This document shows, one piece after another, positions 11,301-17,565 of a stretch of 64,000 bases of DNA (its first letter is position 1; each line of letters opens with the position of its first letter). The notes below the pieces were generated by a model. It had not been told where the DNA came from. It saw nothing but the letters and a program-made list of their open reading frames with translations, and made no database searches. The stretch is from the NCBI GenBank assembly GCA_937951895.1, contig CALFER010000035.1, positions 1 through 64,000 on the forward strand, written 5' to 3'. This DNA is from an uncultured bacterium. Lineage in GTDB: Bacteria; CSSED10-310; CALFER01. A program made the position numbers and the translations under genes.

Positions 11301-12514
11301 CGTATGCCAACAACCGTCTGAACGGCGTGACCTACGATGCAGACGGCAACCTGACCGGAGACGGGGTTTACACCTATGGTTACGACCAGCTTGGGCAAAT
11401 GGTTTCAAGCGGGACGGACAGCTATGCTTACGATGCGCTCGGGAAGAGGATTCTGAAGTCAGTTGGGATGGATAGCCTGATATATTCTTATCTTGGTGAG
11501 CAGCTCCTGGCTACCTATGATGATGATCTGCTCAATTATTATGATGAGATCTATTTGGAAGGGCAGTTGCTGGCGAGAATCGTGGATGATGGTTCGGCCA
11601 CCGATGTGAGCTATGCGCACTTGAACCATTTGGGATCTCCCGTTGCTTTCACCGACAAGACCGGCGCAGTGGTCTGGCCGGAGCAGAGCGGTGGAACTCC
11701 GTGCGAGATCCACCACTACGAACCGTTCGGAGCGGATTTCAACGATATCGGTACGCCGATATTTTCCCCGCAAGATGCGCGTTATACAGGCAAGCTGTTT
11801 GACACGAGCACCGGCAAGCACTACTTCAATGCGAGGTATTACAACGGGATCACGGATGACGCATCATATGAGATGCCGTCGAGGTTTTTGTCGCCGGATA
11901 TTTTGAAGGGGAATCCTGATGATCCACAGGGGTGGAACAGATACGGGTATTGTCGGAACAATCCATTTTCCCTCATAGATCCTTCAGGGTTGCGTGATGT
12001 TAAATTACAATTTTACTACAACCTCTCAGAAGGGCAAATGACAGCAGAAGCAAAACAAGAAACAGAAAGAATATACACAAATGCTTTTGAACGCTTTGGC
12101 AATACAAAAGAAAATACACTATCATTCGAATGGCAATATTCTGAAGATGTTCCAGACGAATTAGGTTTCAGTGGAGGAAATCTATTCGGATTTTATCCCA
12201 CACAAGTCAGATTTTTCTTAAGAAGAGATGACTTCCTTAAGGCTACTGGACAAAACAAAGCACGTTGGGATCCGAAAATTAATCCGGGGTTTATCCTTAA
12301 TACCGTTAAAAGACTGGGAACTGACTACAATATTGGGCTAGGTGTGACCATTTCTCACGAAACTGGATTTCATGGAATAGTGGATCCGTTTCTCGGTGAC
12401 TACTTCAGTCTGGAAACAGGTTTTGTTGATGCAAAAAGTCCACCAAGCAGCGGGGTTCCGGTATTCAGTGAAGAGTTTGCAGAAGAATTGATTGATAAAC
12501 TCGACTTGGATTAA
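5354..12514 (+). CDS. Giant secreted beta-helix / Rhs (YD-repeat) protein with variable C-terminal tip
   Basis: A 2386-residue protein. The start is ATG 5354, preceded by GAAGAGGAGATTTTCTC, and it has a signal peptide. Residues about 20-300 form a right-handed parallel beta-helix ending in a C-terminal-sorting-like segment (PAIGLGGILMLL...GKK, about 298-321). A second signal peptide follows directly (from Met314). Then come a DNRLRE-like beta domain (about 345-580), carboxypeptidase-regulatory-like beta-sandwiches, and the entry SFTGKVNLKYTDLHLPG typical of Rhs shells. Many YD repeats follow (YAYDDLGRL, YGYDALGRL, YGYDANGN). The core closes with FNARYYN...GWNRYGYCRNNP...IDPSG near residue 2209. 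The last 170 residues are a distinct tip of lower GC with HETGFH at 2335-2340, a possible metal site. Rhs shells typically encapsulate a toxin tip; the toxic activity here is inferred. Confidence 0.9.
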   Translation: MTRKSLSFCLLALFSASIMSAAVITVGSGTQDYDNIHDALLAAVAGDTVVVYQGVYYENITLKVGVILKSFDQGSDGFNDYFYKSGVTTINGGGSSPVVELVSNSRIEGFTITGGGADGFAVHGYFVTADVVGNRIINNAGGGLYLLGGGNVHKNLIAGNAGVGLELAYSNASVHFNSIGDNQGDGLKATESAADIQNNIIANNGDTGSGTAGIRCVGSTLPTIDYNDVWNNVDNNYSNCSAGAHDISSDPGWDSSYRITQASPCFDQGVNPGDGYPIWSSAPDMGWYEYAPPPLPAIGLGGILMLLAVFGGAMMKIGKKSMSLLLFIAAFSTQPTAFAVSRDPDNSLVLISGADQQGVLGEYLNDPIVIKLVGSVKLSPSDDTSLWADHDDFLGGNCPRMAAGFENCSPPPTEFLSLIKFDIPDYDDITRAELHLKPAEVGSNYPCGTMETLLCNGSLLQNGLPVREDRATIADTAFYLIDGSVTGDWTESGLTWNTYSAWPSSTFSPISRYQEVFNQISVPYPFTILDLTPEVIDWESNPASNGGLRILNARGSGGTIGQFFWVSYDTDEASNPARRPYLSIARSTSLGVNGEALSFYVTNPVGSAVFNESLTTANGGYVSWNDQFPTSPPGLYHFYIFYTDGIPDTNPDSIFEFDIQLGNPVIEGHVTCGFPLGMPVPTGTDVTVYNTETGNSFNVQTDSTGFYTTSSHSLPFGPYVVYVAIDKCQEDFIAIDVMELGTYQADLTTYCPLIYGKVYSPSGPLPNAVVTLYPDNVTQQTTTEGDYVFILNTDTITYPAEYSLTAVYSTSAYPPEAYVTLTEDNPIGEANFCYTGPLNRGQPGDDYVFYPEHFSTPGFDANHVNLAGMPEESIDSFTGKVNLKYTDLHLPGKGGLDLNVVRTYSSCIRERVPWADQSIYQQKFIPETSLGLGWDIHYGRILNRTCDTPTIVMPDGSRHVAYKVPYTTSANGYPKFTAELWRLDRVEIGGGIFDLKLTLTDGTQYYFNRSDFYTETDVVECWQKECAAATQIRSADSDGTSGIHIDIYYTSGRKAVDYVVDTYGRTIDFEYDVSGYLSQVRGPNNSVYLDYTVSAIAAGKHALQIFIARAAGSGGSAGDMQTIYAYESDYNEPTFGVLTQITLPTGGIITYAHEEHEFYLKTFDESNVYDRSYSDIAIASRTASGSDVTTGTTTYQIGNYGPVMEEQYTTVTDPLGNDIQYRYWNYFSSDLGETAEWKIGLPAEIVYFDGSASGGVAVKTETRTYQSRQLSMDRELNVRRDYVYIPITTQTVTTLHGTTKQPTILQNADRQILAENQAHQQKSMLSRASVTASISYFYHGSDGALADLEGFQNLTMPWYVTEYNYDSSAERTSRYTYAWASTSPGYAAFRTANFLDGVYLHEIIDGNVSGTLVTSTTNIYYSTPTSPSFTRLNEETKLKNPGTITTTYTYDSDGNLDTVTDPENNETDFDWMSGAISLIVTPQQLPDSTYMTFTFGIDSDSGRVTSHTDPNGNETDYAYDDLGRLILATPLLDSPTSYTYSSAGKTVSSLQGSFGIQYGYDALGRLIQTRKPGDGSASYFYIHQGYDAAGNQTFVSEATTESNPDHISSNGTVTAYGPIGRISSVADPDGTTDFDYNGNLITITRGSQDTEKTYDAFGRLTRVNDANGQNFDYTYDVLNNLTAVAHPGGISNRTFSYNSLGWLLSEYHPETGAVSYTYYDSGKVESITKASGKALTFDYDEIYRPISQISGTSTNRIEVDFYYDGQAIPGHSYTYSNPINHRTGALVLKGDPGVEESCLAWPEYDTQGRNLRKDSILASSALTNVMEFSYDSLGNLASIAYPDGRVMANYTYGAATNLLTGVSVTGSSGTINLAGTLTHNPAGGLQAATFGNGVLTSITPDERNRPGNWTTAIGANDLINNDFIYDAFGNIIDIGSEHFVYDNLNRLTNANGISGRNFTYGYDANGNVLSVAKTSPAESSSFTYANNRLNGVTYDADGNLTGDGVYTYGYDQLGQMVSSGTDSYAYDALGKRILKSVGMDSLIYSYLGEQLLATYDDDLLNYYDEIYLEGQLLARIVDDGSATDVSYAHLNHLGSPVAFTDKTGAVVWPEQSGGTPCEIHHYEPFGADFNDIGTPIFSPQDARYTGKLFDTSTGKHYFNARYYNGITDDASYEMPSRFLSPDILKGNPDDPQGWNRYGYCRNNPFSLIDPSGLRDVKLQFYYNLSEGQMTAEAKQETERIYTNAFERFGNTKENTLSFEWQYSEDVPDELGFSGGNLFGFYPTQVRFFLRRDDFLKATGQNKARWDPKINPGFILNTVKRLGTDYNIGLGVTISHETGFHGIVDPFLGDYFSLETGFVDAKSPPSSGVPVFSEEFAEELIDKLDLD
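6284..6298 (+). promoter_or_regulatory. Internal Shine-Dalgarno and double ATG inside the Rhs reading frame
   Basis: GGAGG at 6284-6288 is followed 4 and 7 bases later by ATGATG (6293-6298), in frame with the long ORF. The codons after it encode a good signal peptide (Lys-rich start, then SMSLLLFIAAFSTQ, then PTAFA). The segment just before it resembles the C-terminal sorting tail of a separate protein. The Rhs protein may therefore be translated independently from here, making the upstream beta-helix protein a fused or overlapping gene. Confidence 0.6.
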
Positions 12515-12524
12515 GGAAACTAAA

Positions 12525-12884
12525 ATGATAACCCCTTTTGATGCCTATCCGCAAATCGCGATTCGGGTGTTTCTAATCACAATCCAGTTGCTTCTATTTG
12601 CCAGTAACTATATATTCGCGCGCGGATCGGAATATGCATATTCCCTCCTCTACGGCCCAGATCCCGCTTTGACTAAATGCGCTGAATTCTCGCAATATGC
12701 GTTCTTATTCTTCGGCATCGCAGCCATTATCATTTGTATTTTTTTCCTTCTTCCTCGTGGTAGACAAATGACTATCCTGTGGAGTCATGTTGGGTTCATT
12801 TTGGGAGCCGAAATAACATTGCTTCAAATAATTACATGGGGATATCTATCACCTTTCGCTTATACATCAACACTAGGGCCATGA
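12525..12884 (+). CDS. Small three-helix membrane protein; candidate Rhs immunity protein
   Basis: A 119-residue protein starting at ATG 12525 with AAGGAAAC about 7 bases upstream. It begins 10 bases after the Rhs stop codon, so the two are co-transcribed. The frame extends upstream to 12492, but that start lies inside rhs and lacks a ribosome binding site. Three hydrophobic segments are visible (about residues 9-30, 57-80 and 87-112). There is no homology I recognise. Position directly behind a polymorphic Rhs tip is the classical place for a cognate immunity gene, and membrane immunity proteins exist, but function is inferred from location only. Low GC matches the tip. Confidence 0.6.
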   Translation: MITPFDAYPQIAIRVFLITIQLLLFASNYIFARGSEYAYSLLYGPDPALTKCAEFSQYAFLFFGIAAIIICIFFLLPRGRQMTILWSHVGFILGAEITLLQIITWGYLSPFAYTSTLGP

Positions 12885-13038
12885 AGCCTTCCCGTTTTGG
12901 CACGTTCATTCAGGCTTCCTAATCGCGGAAGGATTAAACACTAATGAGTGAAACAGGGTGCTGTTTTAAAAAAGGTCATCCAAGGAGAAATGATGTTCAG
13001 TCTCTTGAAGAAACTGGTGAATAAATAGAGAATGCCCA

Positions 13039-13182
13039 ATGAAAAAAACAACCCTCCCACACCTCCCTACCGTTTTCATCTTAGCGGCGGCATGGCCTGT
13101 TAGCGGATATATTCCATCGGGTATTGGAAAGGAGCATGGCGGAAGTCAAAAAACCCTGTACCCGCGAGAAATGTCTGACTGA
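13039..13182 (+). CDS. Short signal-peptide-like ORF, probably a truncated gene
   Basis: A 47-codon frame starting ATG 13039 encodes a typical secretion signal (MKKTT...TVFILAAAWPVSG) followed by only about 24 residues before TGA. An even shorter frame of 12 codons with AAGGAGA before it occurs just upstream (12990-13028). Both lie between the candidate immunity gene and the IS element. They look like remnants of a secreted-protein gene cut down by rearrangement. Whether either is expressed cannot be told. Confidence 0.3.
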   Translation: MKKTTLPHLPTVFILAAAWPVSGYIPSGIGKEHGGSQKTLYPREMSD

Positions 13183-13246
13183 TCTTTAACAGTCGCGCAG
13201 CACATTCGGGCTGCGGAGCCTTGAAAATGCTGGGTTCAGTTTTCAA

Positions 13247-13265
13247 AACTTGAAAATCCTAGTGC
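13247..13265 (+). repeat. IS-end-like motif, left of the transposase
   Basis: The motif AACTTGAAAATCCTAGTGC recurs with one mismatch and a one-base gap at 15018-15036. It appears in the same orientation on both sides of the transposase, not inverted. A palindromic TTTTCAA/TTGAAAA overlaps it on the left side, so the true left terminus may be the inverted half at 13240-13246. Confidence 0.4.
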
Positions 13266-13338
13266 TAAAAAATTAGAAATAGATTGACCTTTTAAATGAC
13301 GTTGTGACATGGTTTCGGGTGGCAGACCGGAGGTGACC

Positions 13339-14979
13339 ATGTTCTTCAGAAAGAAAAAAGTCGGCCCATACGAATATGTCGTCTTGGTCGAGAATAAATG
13401 GAGCGACGGGAAGGTCAGGCAAAGGACCCTACTGAATCTCGGACGGGTCGAGGAGGTGCTGGAAAAGGGCACGATCGATTCATTGCTTGTATCGGGAGCC
13501 AAGTTCTCACGTGAACTGGCAATTTTGAAAGCAGGCGAAGCGCTTCCGCTCGAAAACAAGAAGGTGATTGGTCCTGTAATGGTCTTCGAGAAGCTCTGGA
13601 CAGAGACCGGCATCCGGAAATCCTTGGAGACGATACTCCGAGACAGACGATTTGAGTGTGATGTAGAACGCGCCGTATTCACGACGGTTCTCCACCGTCT
13701 GATGCGATCAGGCGCTGATCTGGCATGTGATGCCTGGCGCATGGATTACCGCATCGACGGCACGGATGATCTGAAACTGCATCATCTGTATCGAGCGATG
13801 GAATGGCTGGGTGAACCGGTATCCGAATGGAACGAAGAAGATCCGCTGGCAGAGCGTCGAATCCATCATCAATTGGAAGAGATGGTGTATATGACCCGAA
13901 GAGATTTATTTTCAGCCGTGCAGATGGTCTTTTTCGATACGACGTCGCTGTATGTCGAAGGGAAGGGTGGGGACGGATTGGGAGAGAGAGGTCATAGCAA
14001 GGATCACTGTCCGGAAAACAACCAGATGATTGTGGGGATTGTGCTGGACCAAGATGGCAATCCGATCTGCAGTGAGATGTGGCCGGGATCGACGGCGGAT
14101 GTGACGGTGCTGATTCCGATCGCAGAAAGACTGAAGAACCGATTTCAGATCACGTCCATGTGCGTGGTCTGTGACCGGGGGATGATCAGTGAGTCCTCGA
14201 TCCGTGAACTTGAATCCGCCGGGATCCATTACATTCTAGGGGCACGGATGAGGCAATGCAAAGAGGTCAAAGAGACGGTGCTGCGACGTGGCGGACGGTA
14301 TGAAACGGTTCAGTCGGCACGCCAGACGAGCCATGATCCTGCACCGCTAAAGGTCAAGAACGTCCGTGTCGGTGATCGCCGATACATCATCTGTCTGAAT
14401 CCTGAAGAAGCCGAGGCGGATGCCGCAAGTCGGCAAGAGATCATTCGGCAACTGGAACGGGCCTTGAGACGAGGTGACAAACAACTCGTTGGCAACAAGG
14501 GATATCGGAGATATCTTCGGACCCGTGGACCTCGGTTTGAGATTGACATGGAAAAAATCGCTGAAGAATCCCGGTTTGATGGCAAGTATGTCCTGCGTAC
14601 CGATCTCGACCTGCCAGCCGATGTGATCGCTCTGGAATACAAACAACTCTGGATGGTGGAACGGGTCATCCGATCGATCAAATCCGTTCTTGAAACCCGG
14701 CCGGTGTATCATCGTATGAATGAAACCATTCGAGGACATGTGTTCTGCAGTTTTCTGGCGCTGTGTTTGCTGAAAGCACTCGAAAACCGGATGCTCTGCA
14801 ATGGGTATTCGTTTCACTGGGACCGGATCCGTCAGGAATTGGACCGGGTCGACGAAGGGGACCTGACAGTACAGGACAAGACATTCAGGATACGATCGGA
14901 GATCCAGCCGGAAGCCTCCCGAGCGATGCTGTCAGTGGGTGTCAAATTCCCCCAATTCATTTCCCTTATTTCTCAATAG
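13339..14979 (+). CDS. IS1634-family (IS4-superfamily, DDE) transposase
   Basis: A 546-residue transposase starting at ATG 13339 with GGAGGTG eight bases upstream; an in-frame ATG at 13309 is less well placed. The N terminus (MFFRKKKVGPYEYVVLVENK) is typical of the family. The DDE catalytic acids are recognisable: Asp in VFFDTTSLYVEG, Asp in CVVCDRGMIS, and Glu in MVERVIRSIKSVLETRPVYH (the Y-R-K-like block). The frame is intact, so the element may be active. It catalyses cut-and-paste movement of its own IS. It sits inside the larger insertion that split the amidohydrolase. Confidence 0.9.
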   Translation: MFFRKKKVGPYEYVVLVENKWSDGKVRQRTLLNLGRVEEVLEKGTIDSLLVSGAKFSRELAILKAGEALPLENKKVIGPVMVFEKLWTETGIRKSLETILRDRRFECDVERAVFTTVLHRLMRSGADLACDAWRMDYRIDGTDDLKLHHLYRAMEWLGEPVSEWNEEDPLAERRIHHQLEEMVYMTRRDLFSAVQMVFFDTTSLYVEGKGGDGLGERGHSKDHCPENNQMIVGIVLDQDGNPICSEMWPGSTADVTVLIPIAERLKNRFQITSMCVVCDRGMISESSIRELESAGIHYILGARMRQCKEVKETVLRRGGRYETVQSARQTSHDPAPLKVKNVRVGDRRYIICLNPEEAEADAASRQEIIRQLERALRRGDKQLVGNKGYRRYLRTRGPRFEIDMEKIAEESRFDGKYVLRTDLDLPADVIALEYKQLWMVERVIRSIKSVLETRPVYHRMNETIRGHVFCSFLALCLLKALENRMLCNGYSFHWDRIRQELDRVDEGDLTVQDKTFRIRSEIQPEASRAMLSVGVKFPQFISLISQ

Positions 14980-15017
14980 GTTGCACGTTTCAAATCTGTA
15001 ACATATTGATTTTAAAG

Positions 15018-15036
15018 AACTTGAAAACCTAGTGCC
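15018..15036 (+). repeat. IS-end-like motif, right of the transposase
   Basis: AACTTGAAAACCTAGTGCC, a near copy in direct orientation of the motif at 13247-13265. It probably marks the right end of the IS1634-type element. Confidence 0.4.
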
Positions 15037-15151
15037 AAGAACTTTTTGTGTGGCCTTAACCCATTGATTTTATTGGCTTCCAAAAATCAAAGTGTTAAAG
15101 ATGATTTGACATCCGAATTTGCGGTGGTGAGCGTGCGAAGCAACATAGATT

Positions 15152-15182
15152 GATATCCTTAAAACAAGGAAAAAAGGATATC
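15152..15182. other. Perfect 9-bp inverted repeat near the right end of the insertion
   Basis: GATATCCTT and AAGGATATC are separated by 13 A-rich bases, 17 bp inside the right boundary. It could be a weak terminator or a terminal structure of the element. No U-tract follows on either strand, so a terminator call is not firm. Confidence 0.4.
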
Positions 15183-15199
15183 TGAGAATTTAGTAACGA

Positions 15200-15204
15200 T
15201 GCGC
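15200..15204. repeat. Right copy of putative 5-bp target-site duplication (TGCGC)
   Basis: Matches 5139-5143. Together the two copies delimit the 10-kb insertion. Removing one copy and the insertion fuses the amidohydrolase halves in frame. Confidence 0.6.
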
Positions 15205-15729
15205 ACTTTTCAGCTTGTCTGCAACTCTCCGGTGGGGTCCAAAGTTTATCGGTGTTGGCACGCAATGCAGCATCACGACCAGCCCGTTGCGTCCCGCGCC
15301 GGATTGCTGAGGTAAACCTTTCGATTCCAGGGTCGAAATCGCGTGAGGACAGGAAGAAATCCAGCAGGATTCGGCGCGTTCCCGTTCCAGTGTCATCAGC
15401 GGTGTTTCTCCGGGGAGGGGGAAAGCGATGGAGCCGACGGAGGTGATGCCACCCGCGAGTGCCGCCCGGGTGCCGGATTCAAAGTCATCGACCCATATCT
15501 CCTCCGACGGATCCGATCTCGGACAGGACAGATGCGCGTGCGGATCGATCCCGCCGGGCAATAGCCAGAGGCCTCCGGCATCGATCACCTGCTCGGAAGC
15601 GCCCGGTCGGAGGTTCAACCGGACACGCGTGATCCGGTCGCCTTCTACCCGGACATCGGCTCGTCGGGCACCCGAATCGTTCACGACAGTGCCTCCCCAG
15701 ATCAACCACGATGTCCTGACGAACGTCAT
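15200..15729 (-). pseudogene. N-terminal half of the interrupted hydantoinase-like amidohydrolase
   Basis: Starts at ATG 15729, 15 bases downstream of the CAP-protein stop. It reads as the N terminus of a dihydropyrimidinase-type enzyme: WLIWGGTVVNDSG, LWLLPGGIDPHAHL (the H-x-H metal site) and DDFESGTRAALAGGITSV. After ERERAE the homology becomes patchy. The stretch from the H-x-H site to the junction is about 115 residues, shorter than I expect for the family, suggesting an earlier internal deletion or frameshift. VVMLHC and KLKSAH near the end again resemble the family. The rest of the gene lies at 4400-5143. Confidently broken. Confidence 0.85.
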
Positions 15730-15744
15730 GATGCGCTCAACGGA

Positions 15745-16995
15745 TCACTCAACGGAGAACGACCAGGTGATCGTCTGGCCGTTGACCGTGATCGATGCCG
15801 AGTAGGTCGCGCCGCTCAGCAAAGGCGTTCTCGGGATCATCACGATCGCGTCGCGCGAATTGAGGACACTCCGGGCGAGACTCTGCTGGGAGCCGTCTGC
15901 ATTCGTGTAACTCGTCTCGTCGAAGACGCAATGTTCGATCGGCACGGTTCCCCTCATCAGCCAGTGATCAGTGACAGTCGGAGTCTGGTTTCCCGGGCCG
16001 ATCTGAACGATGAGGGGCAATCCGGCGGGGGAAGTGTAGCCGGGGCAGCTCGTGAGCGGGTCGGGATACTCGGAACTGTAGGATGTGAGGTGGATGGTCG
16101 AGCCGTCAGAGGGCCAGACGATGGGGTAGCGGACCGAGGCGGGGATGTCACCGAGACCTCGGAGGACATCGAGGCCCGCGCCCATCTGCCAGCCGCCGTC
16201 CGCCTCGCGGTAGCTGCCGAATCCGGTTGCGTGCAGTTCGGGGTCGAGAATTCCGACGGCGTGGAAGGGGGCGGTCATCCACAGATCCACGGCGTATTGA
16301 TCGGTGGTGCTCACGAGACTGCTGACCATGACGTTGCTGTTGCGGGCGGCGGCGTCGCCTTCAGGGGTGTACCAGGGGTTGGCGGGATCTTCGGAGTGGC
16401 CGATCATGTCGTTTTTCACCATATAGGTTGCGTGCAGGACATTCCCGTGGCTCCAGTCCGCCTGCTCGAAGACGGAGGGGACATGCGCGATCCAGCGATG
16501 GATGTTGACCCAGTCGAGCCAATCGGGGTTCATGGAGTAACCCCAGGATGTGACTGCGAGATTGCTGATGAGTTCTGTGAGGTCGGGTGAGAGGATTGCG
16601 CCGTAAAAAGCGAGGCCGTAATGGGCATCGGTGCCGGTATCCGGCCAGATGAAGGGGTCGAGCAGGGGAATCACGGTCTGGCCGGTTTTGAGTGTGCGGA
16701 TGGCGTAGTGAAAGGTGGATGGATCCGAGGGATTATAGTGGATCCAGTCGGGCCAGAAGAAGTATTCGCCGAAGGCTGAGAGCATGAAGACGACGGCGGC
16801 ATCGGGCAGTTCAGCGCCGGTATTGTTGACGATGTAGCCGCGCACGGAGAATTCCTCGCCGGGATGGATCATCCGGGCGGGGGTGTCGATGTGAACGGTG
16901 AGATCCTGCGCGGTGCACAGGAGGGGGAACAGAATCAGGATCGGGAGTAATCCTGAAAGGCTGAAGATGGGTTGGGATCGGGATACTAGCAGCAT
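15745..16995 (-). CDS. Secreted CAP/SCP-domain protein with N-terminal copy of the recurrent sandwich module
   Basis: The best start is ATG 16995, preceded by CGGAGGTGACC and opening a signal peptide (MLLVSRSQPIFSLSGLLPIL...CTA). The product is 416 residues. Residues about 25-150 match the module seen at the C termini of other proteins here (IHPGEEFSV, EYFFWPDW, PFIWPD, LAFYGAI). Residues about 165-280 resemble a CAP (SCP/PR1-like) domain: HATYMVKNDMIGHSEDP, a W..P.HAVGILDP block and ATGFGSYREADG. The C terminus (IPRTPLLSGATYSASI..) looks like the short Ig-like tail found in similar bacterial CAP proteins. CAP domains are extracellular; their role in bacteria is not established. It is followed closely by the broken amidohydrolase gene. 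Confidence 0.8.
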   Translation of the reverse strand: MLLVSRSQPIFSLSGLLPILILFPLLCTAQDLTVHIDTPARMIHPGEEFSVRGYIVNNTGAELPDAAVVFMLSAFGEYFFWPDWIHYNPSDPSTFHYAIRTLKTGQTVIPLLDPFIWPDTGTDAHYGLAFYGAILSPDLTELISNLAVTSWGYSMNPDWLDWVNIHRWIAHVPSVFEQADWSHGNVLHATYMVKNDMIGHSEDPANPWYTPEGDAAARNSNVMVSSLVSTTDQYAVDLWMTAPFHAVGILDPELHATGFGSYREADGGWQMGAGLDVLRGLGDIPASVRYPIVWPSDGSTIHLTSYSSEYPDPLTSCPGYTSPAGLPLIVQIGPGNQTPTVTDHWLMRGTVPIEHCVFDETSYTNADGSQQSLARSVLNSRDAIVMIPRTPLLSGATYSASITVNGQTITWSFSVE

Positions 16996-17091
16996 GGTCA
17001 CCTCCGAGTGTGTCTGAATGAATATTAAACAAGAGAGGGGGTGAAGTGCAACCGGGGGACGATTGCGGCATTCAGTTTCCGATATCCTGAT

Positions 17092-17222
17092 ATAAAGGGA
17101 CACCTTACATAATTCGAATCGGACTCCTGCCAGCGATCAAGTAACCTTTAAATCCAAGCGTCTGAAAACCGAAAACCGAAAACTTCAAACCCAAAACCGA
17201 ATTAAGGAAGGTGTCCCTTTAT
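17092..17222. repeat. MITE-like element with 15-bp perfect terminal inverted repeats
   Basis: ATAAAGGGACACCTT (17092-17106) is repeated exactly in inverted orientation as AAGGTGTCCCTTTAT (17208-17222), enclosing about 100 bp with an A-rich GAAAACCGAAAAC stretch. No ORF lies inside. It looks like a small non-autonomous or REP-type element; its mobilising enzyme is not in the window. Confidence 0.6.
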
Positions 17223-17263
17223 TTGTTTTTAACAGGAAAATCGGACAGAAGTAGTCACGACTT

Positions 17264-17347
17264 CGACCACGATTACGACCACGATAACGACCACGATAAC
17301 GACCACGATAACGACCACGATAACGACCACGATTACGACCACGATAA
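17264..17347. repeat. Seven-unit 12-bp tandem repeat (CGACCACGATAA)
   Basis: Seven consecutive 12-bp units of CGACCACGATAA, two of them ending TTA, run from 17264 to 17347 with a degenerate unit after. One frame would read Asp-His-Asp-Asn/Tyr repeats. No ORF with a start uses it, so I treat it as an intergenic minisatellite next to the MITE-like element. Confidence 0.85.
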
Positions 17348-17565
17348 CGGCGACGATCCGGGATAGAATGGGATACAATATCTGGTTCGTCTCAGAGGAC
17401 AGGCATCTGAAAACGAAAAGGGATTAATCGACGGAATCTTCTGTTATCCCTTTGTCTGTCTGCATGGGTGCTCTCATTCGGCTTGAATACCGGATACTCT
17501 TTCCGTATAGTCAGTTTCGCTCTGCGTCGACGCGGATGCGATTGAAAAAACTGGAGGCAGGTCGA

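Larger units (their letters stand above)
5144..15199 (+). mobile_element. 10-kb Rhs/YD-repeat-bearing insertion inside an amidohydrolase gene
   Basis: This 10,056-bp segment separates two same-strand halves of one amidohydrolase gene and is flanked by TGCGC on both sides. It is visibly AT-richer than its surroundings, especially at 5.1-7.3 kb and 12.0-13.3 kb. It carries the giant Rhs protein, a small membrane protein, a short signal-peptide ORF and an IS1634-type transposase. I see no convincing terminal inverted repeats: the left end begins CAAGTTTG and the right end, read inward, begins TCGTTACT. The transposase may be a secondary arrival rather than the agent that moved the whole block. 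Boundaries rest on the reading-frame join and the 5-bp repeat. Confidence 0.7.

Noticed and set aside
5144..15199. Terminal inverted repeats for the 10-kb insertion
   Set aside because: Comparing about 25 bases inward from each end shows no complementarity beyond chance. The borders rest only on the frame join and the 5-bp repeat.
17264..17347. Possible CRISPR array
   Set aside because: Units are only 12 bp, directly contiguous and without spacers, so it is a minisatellite.
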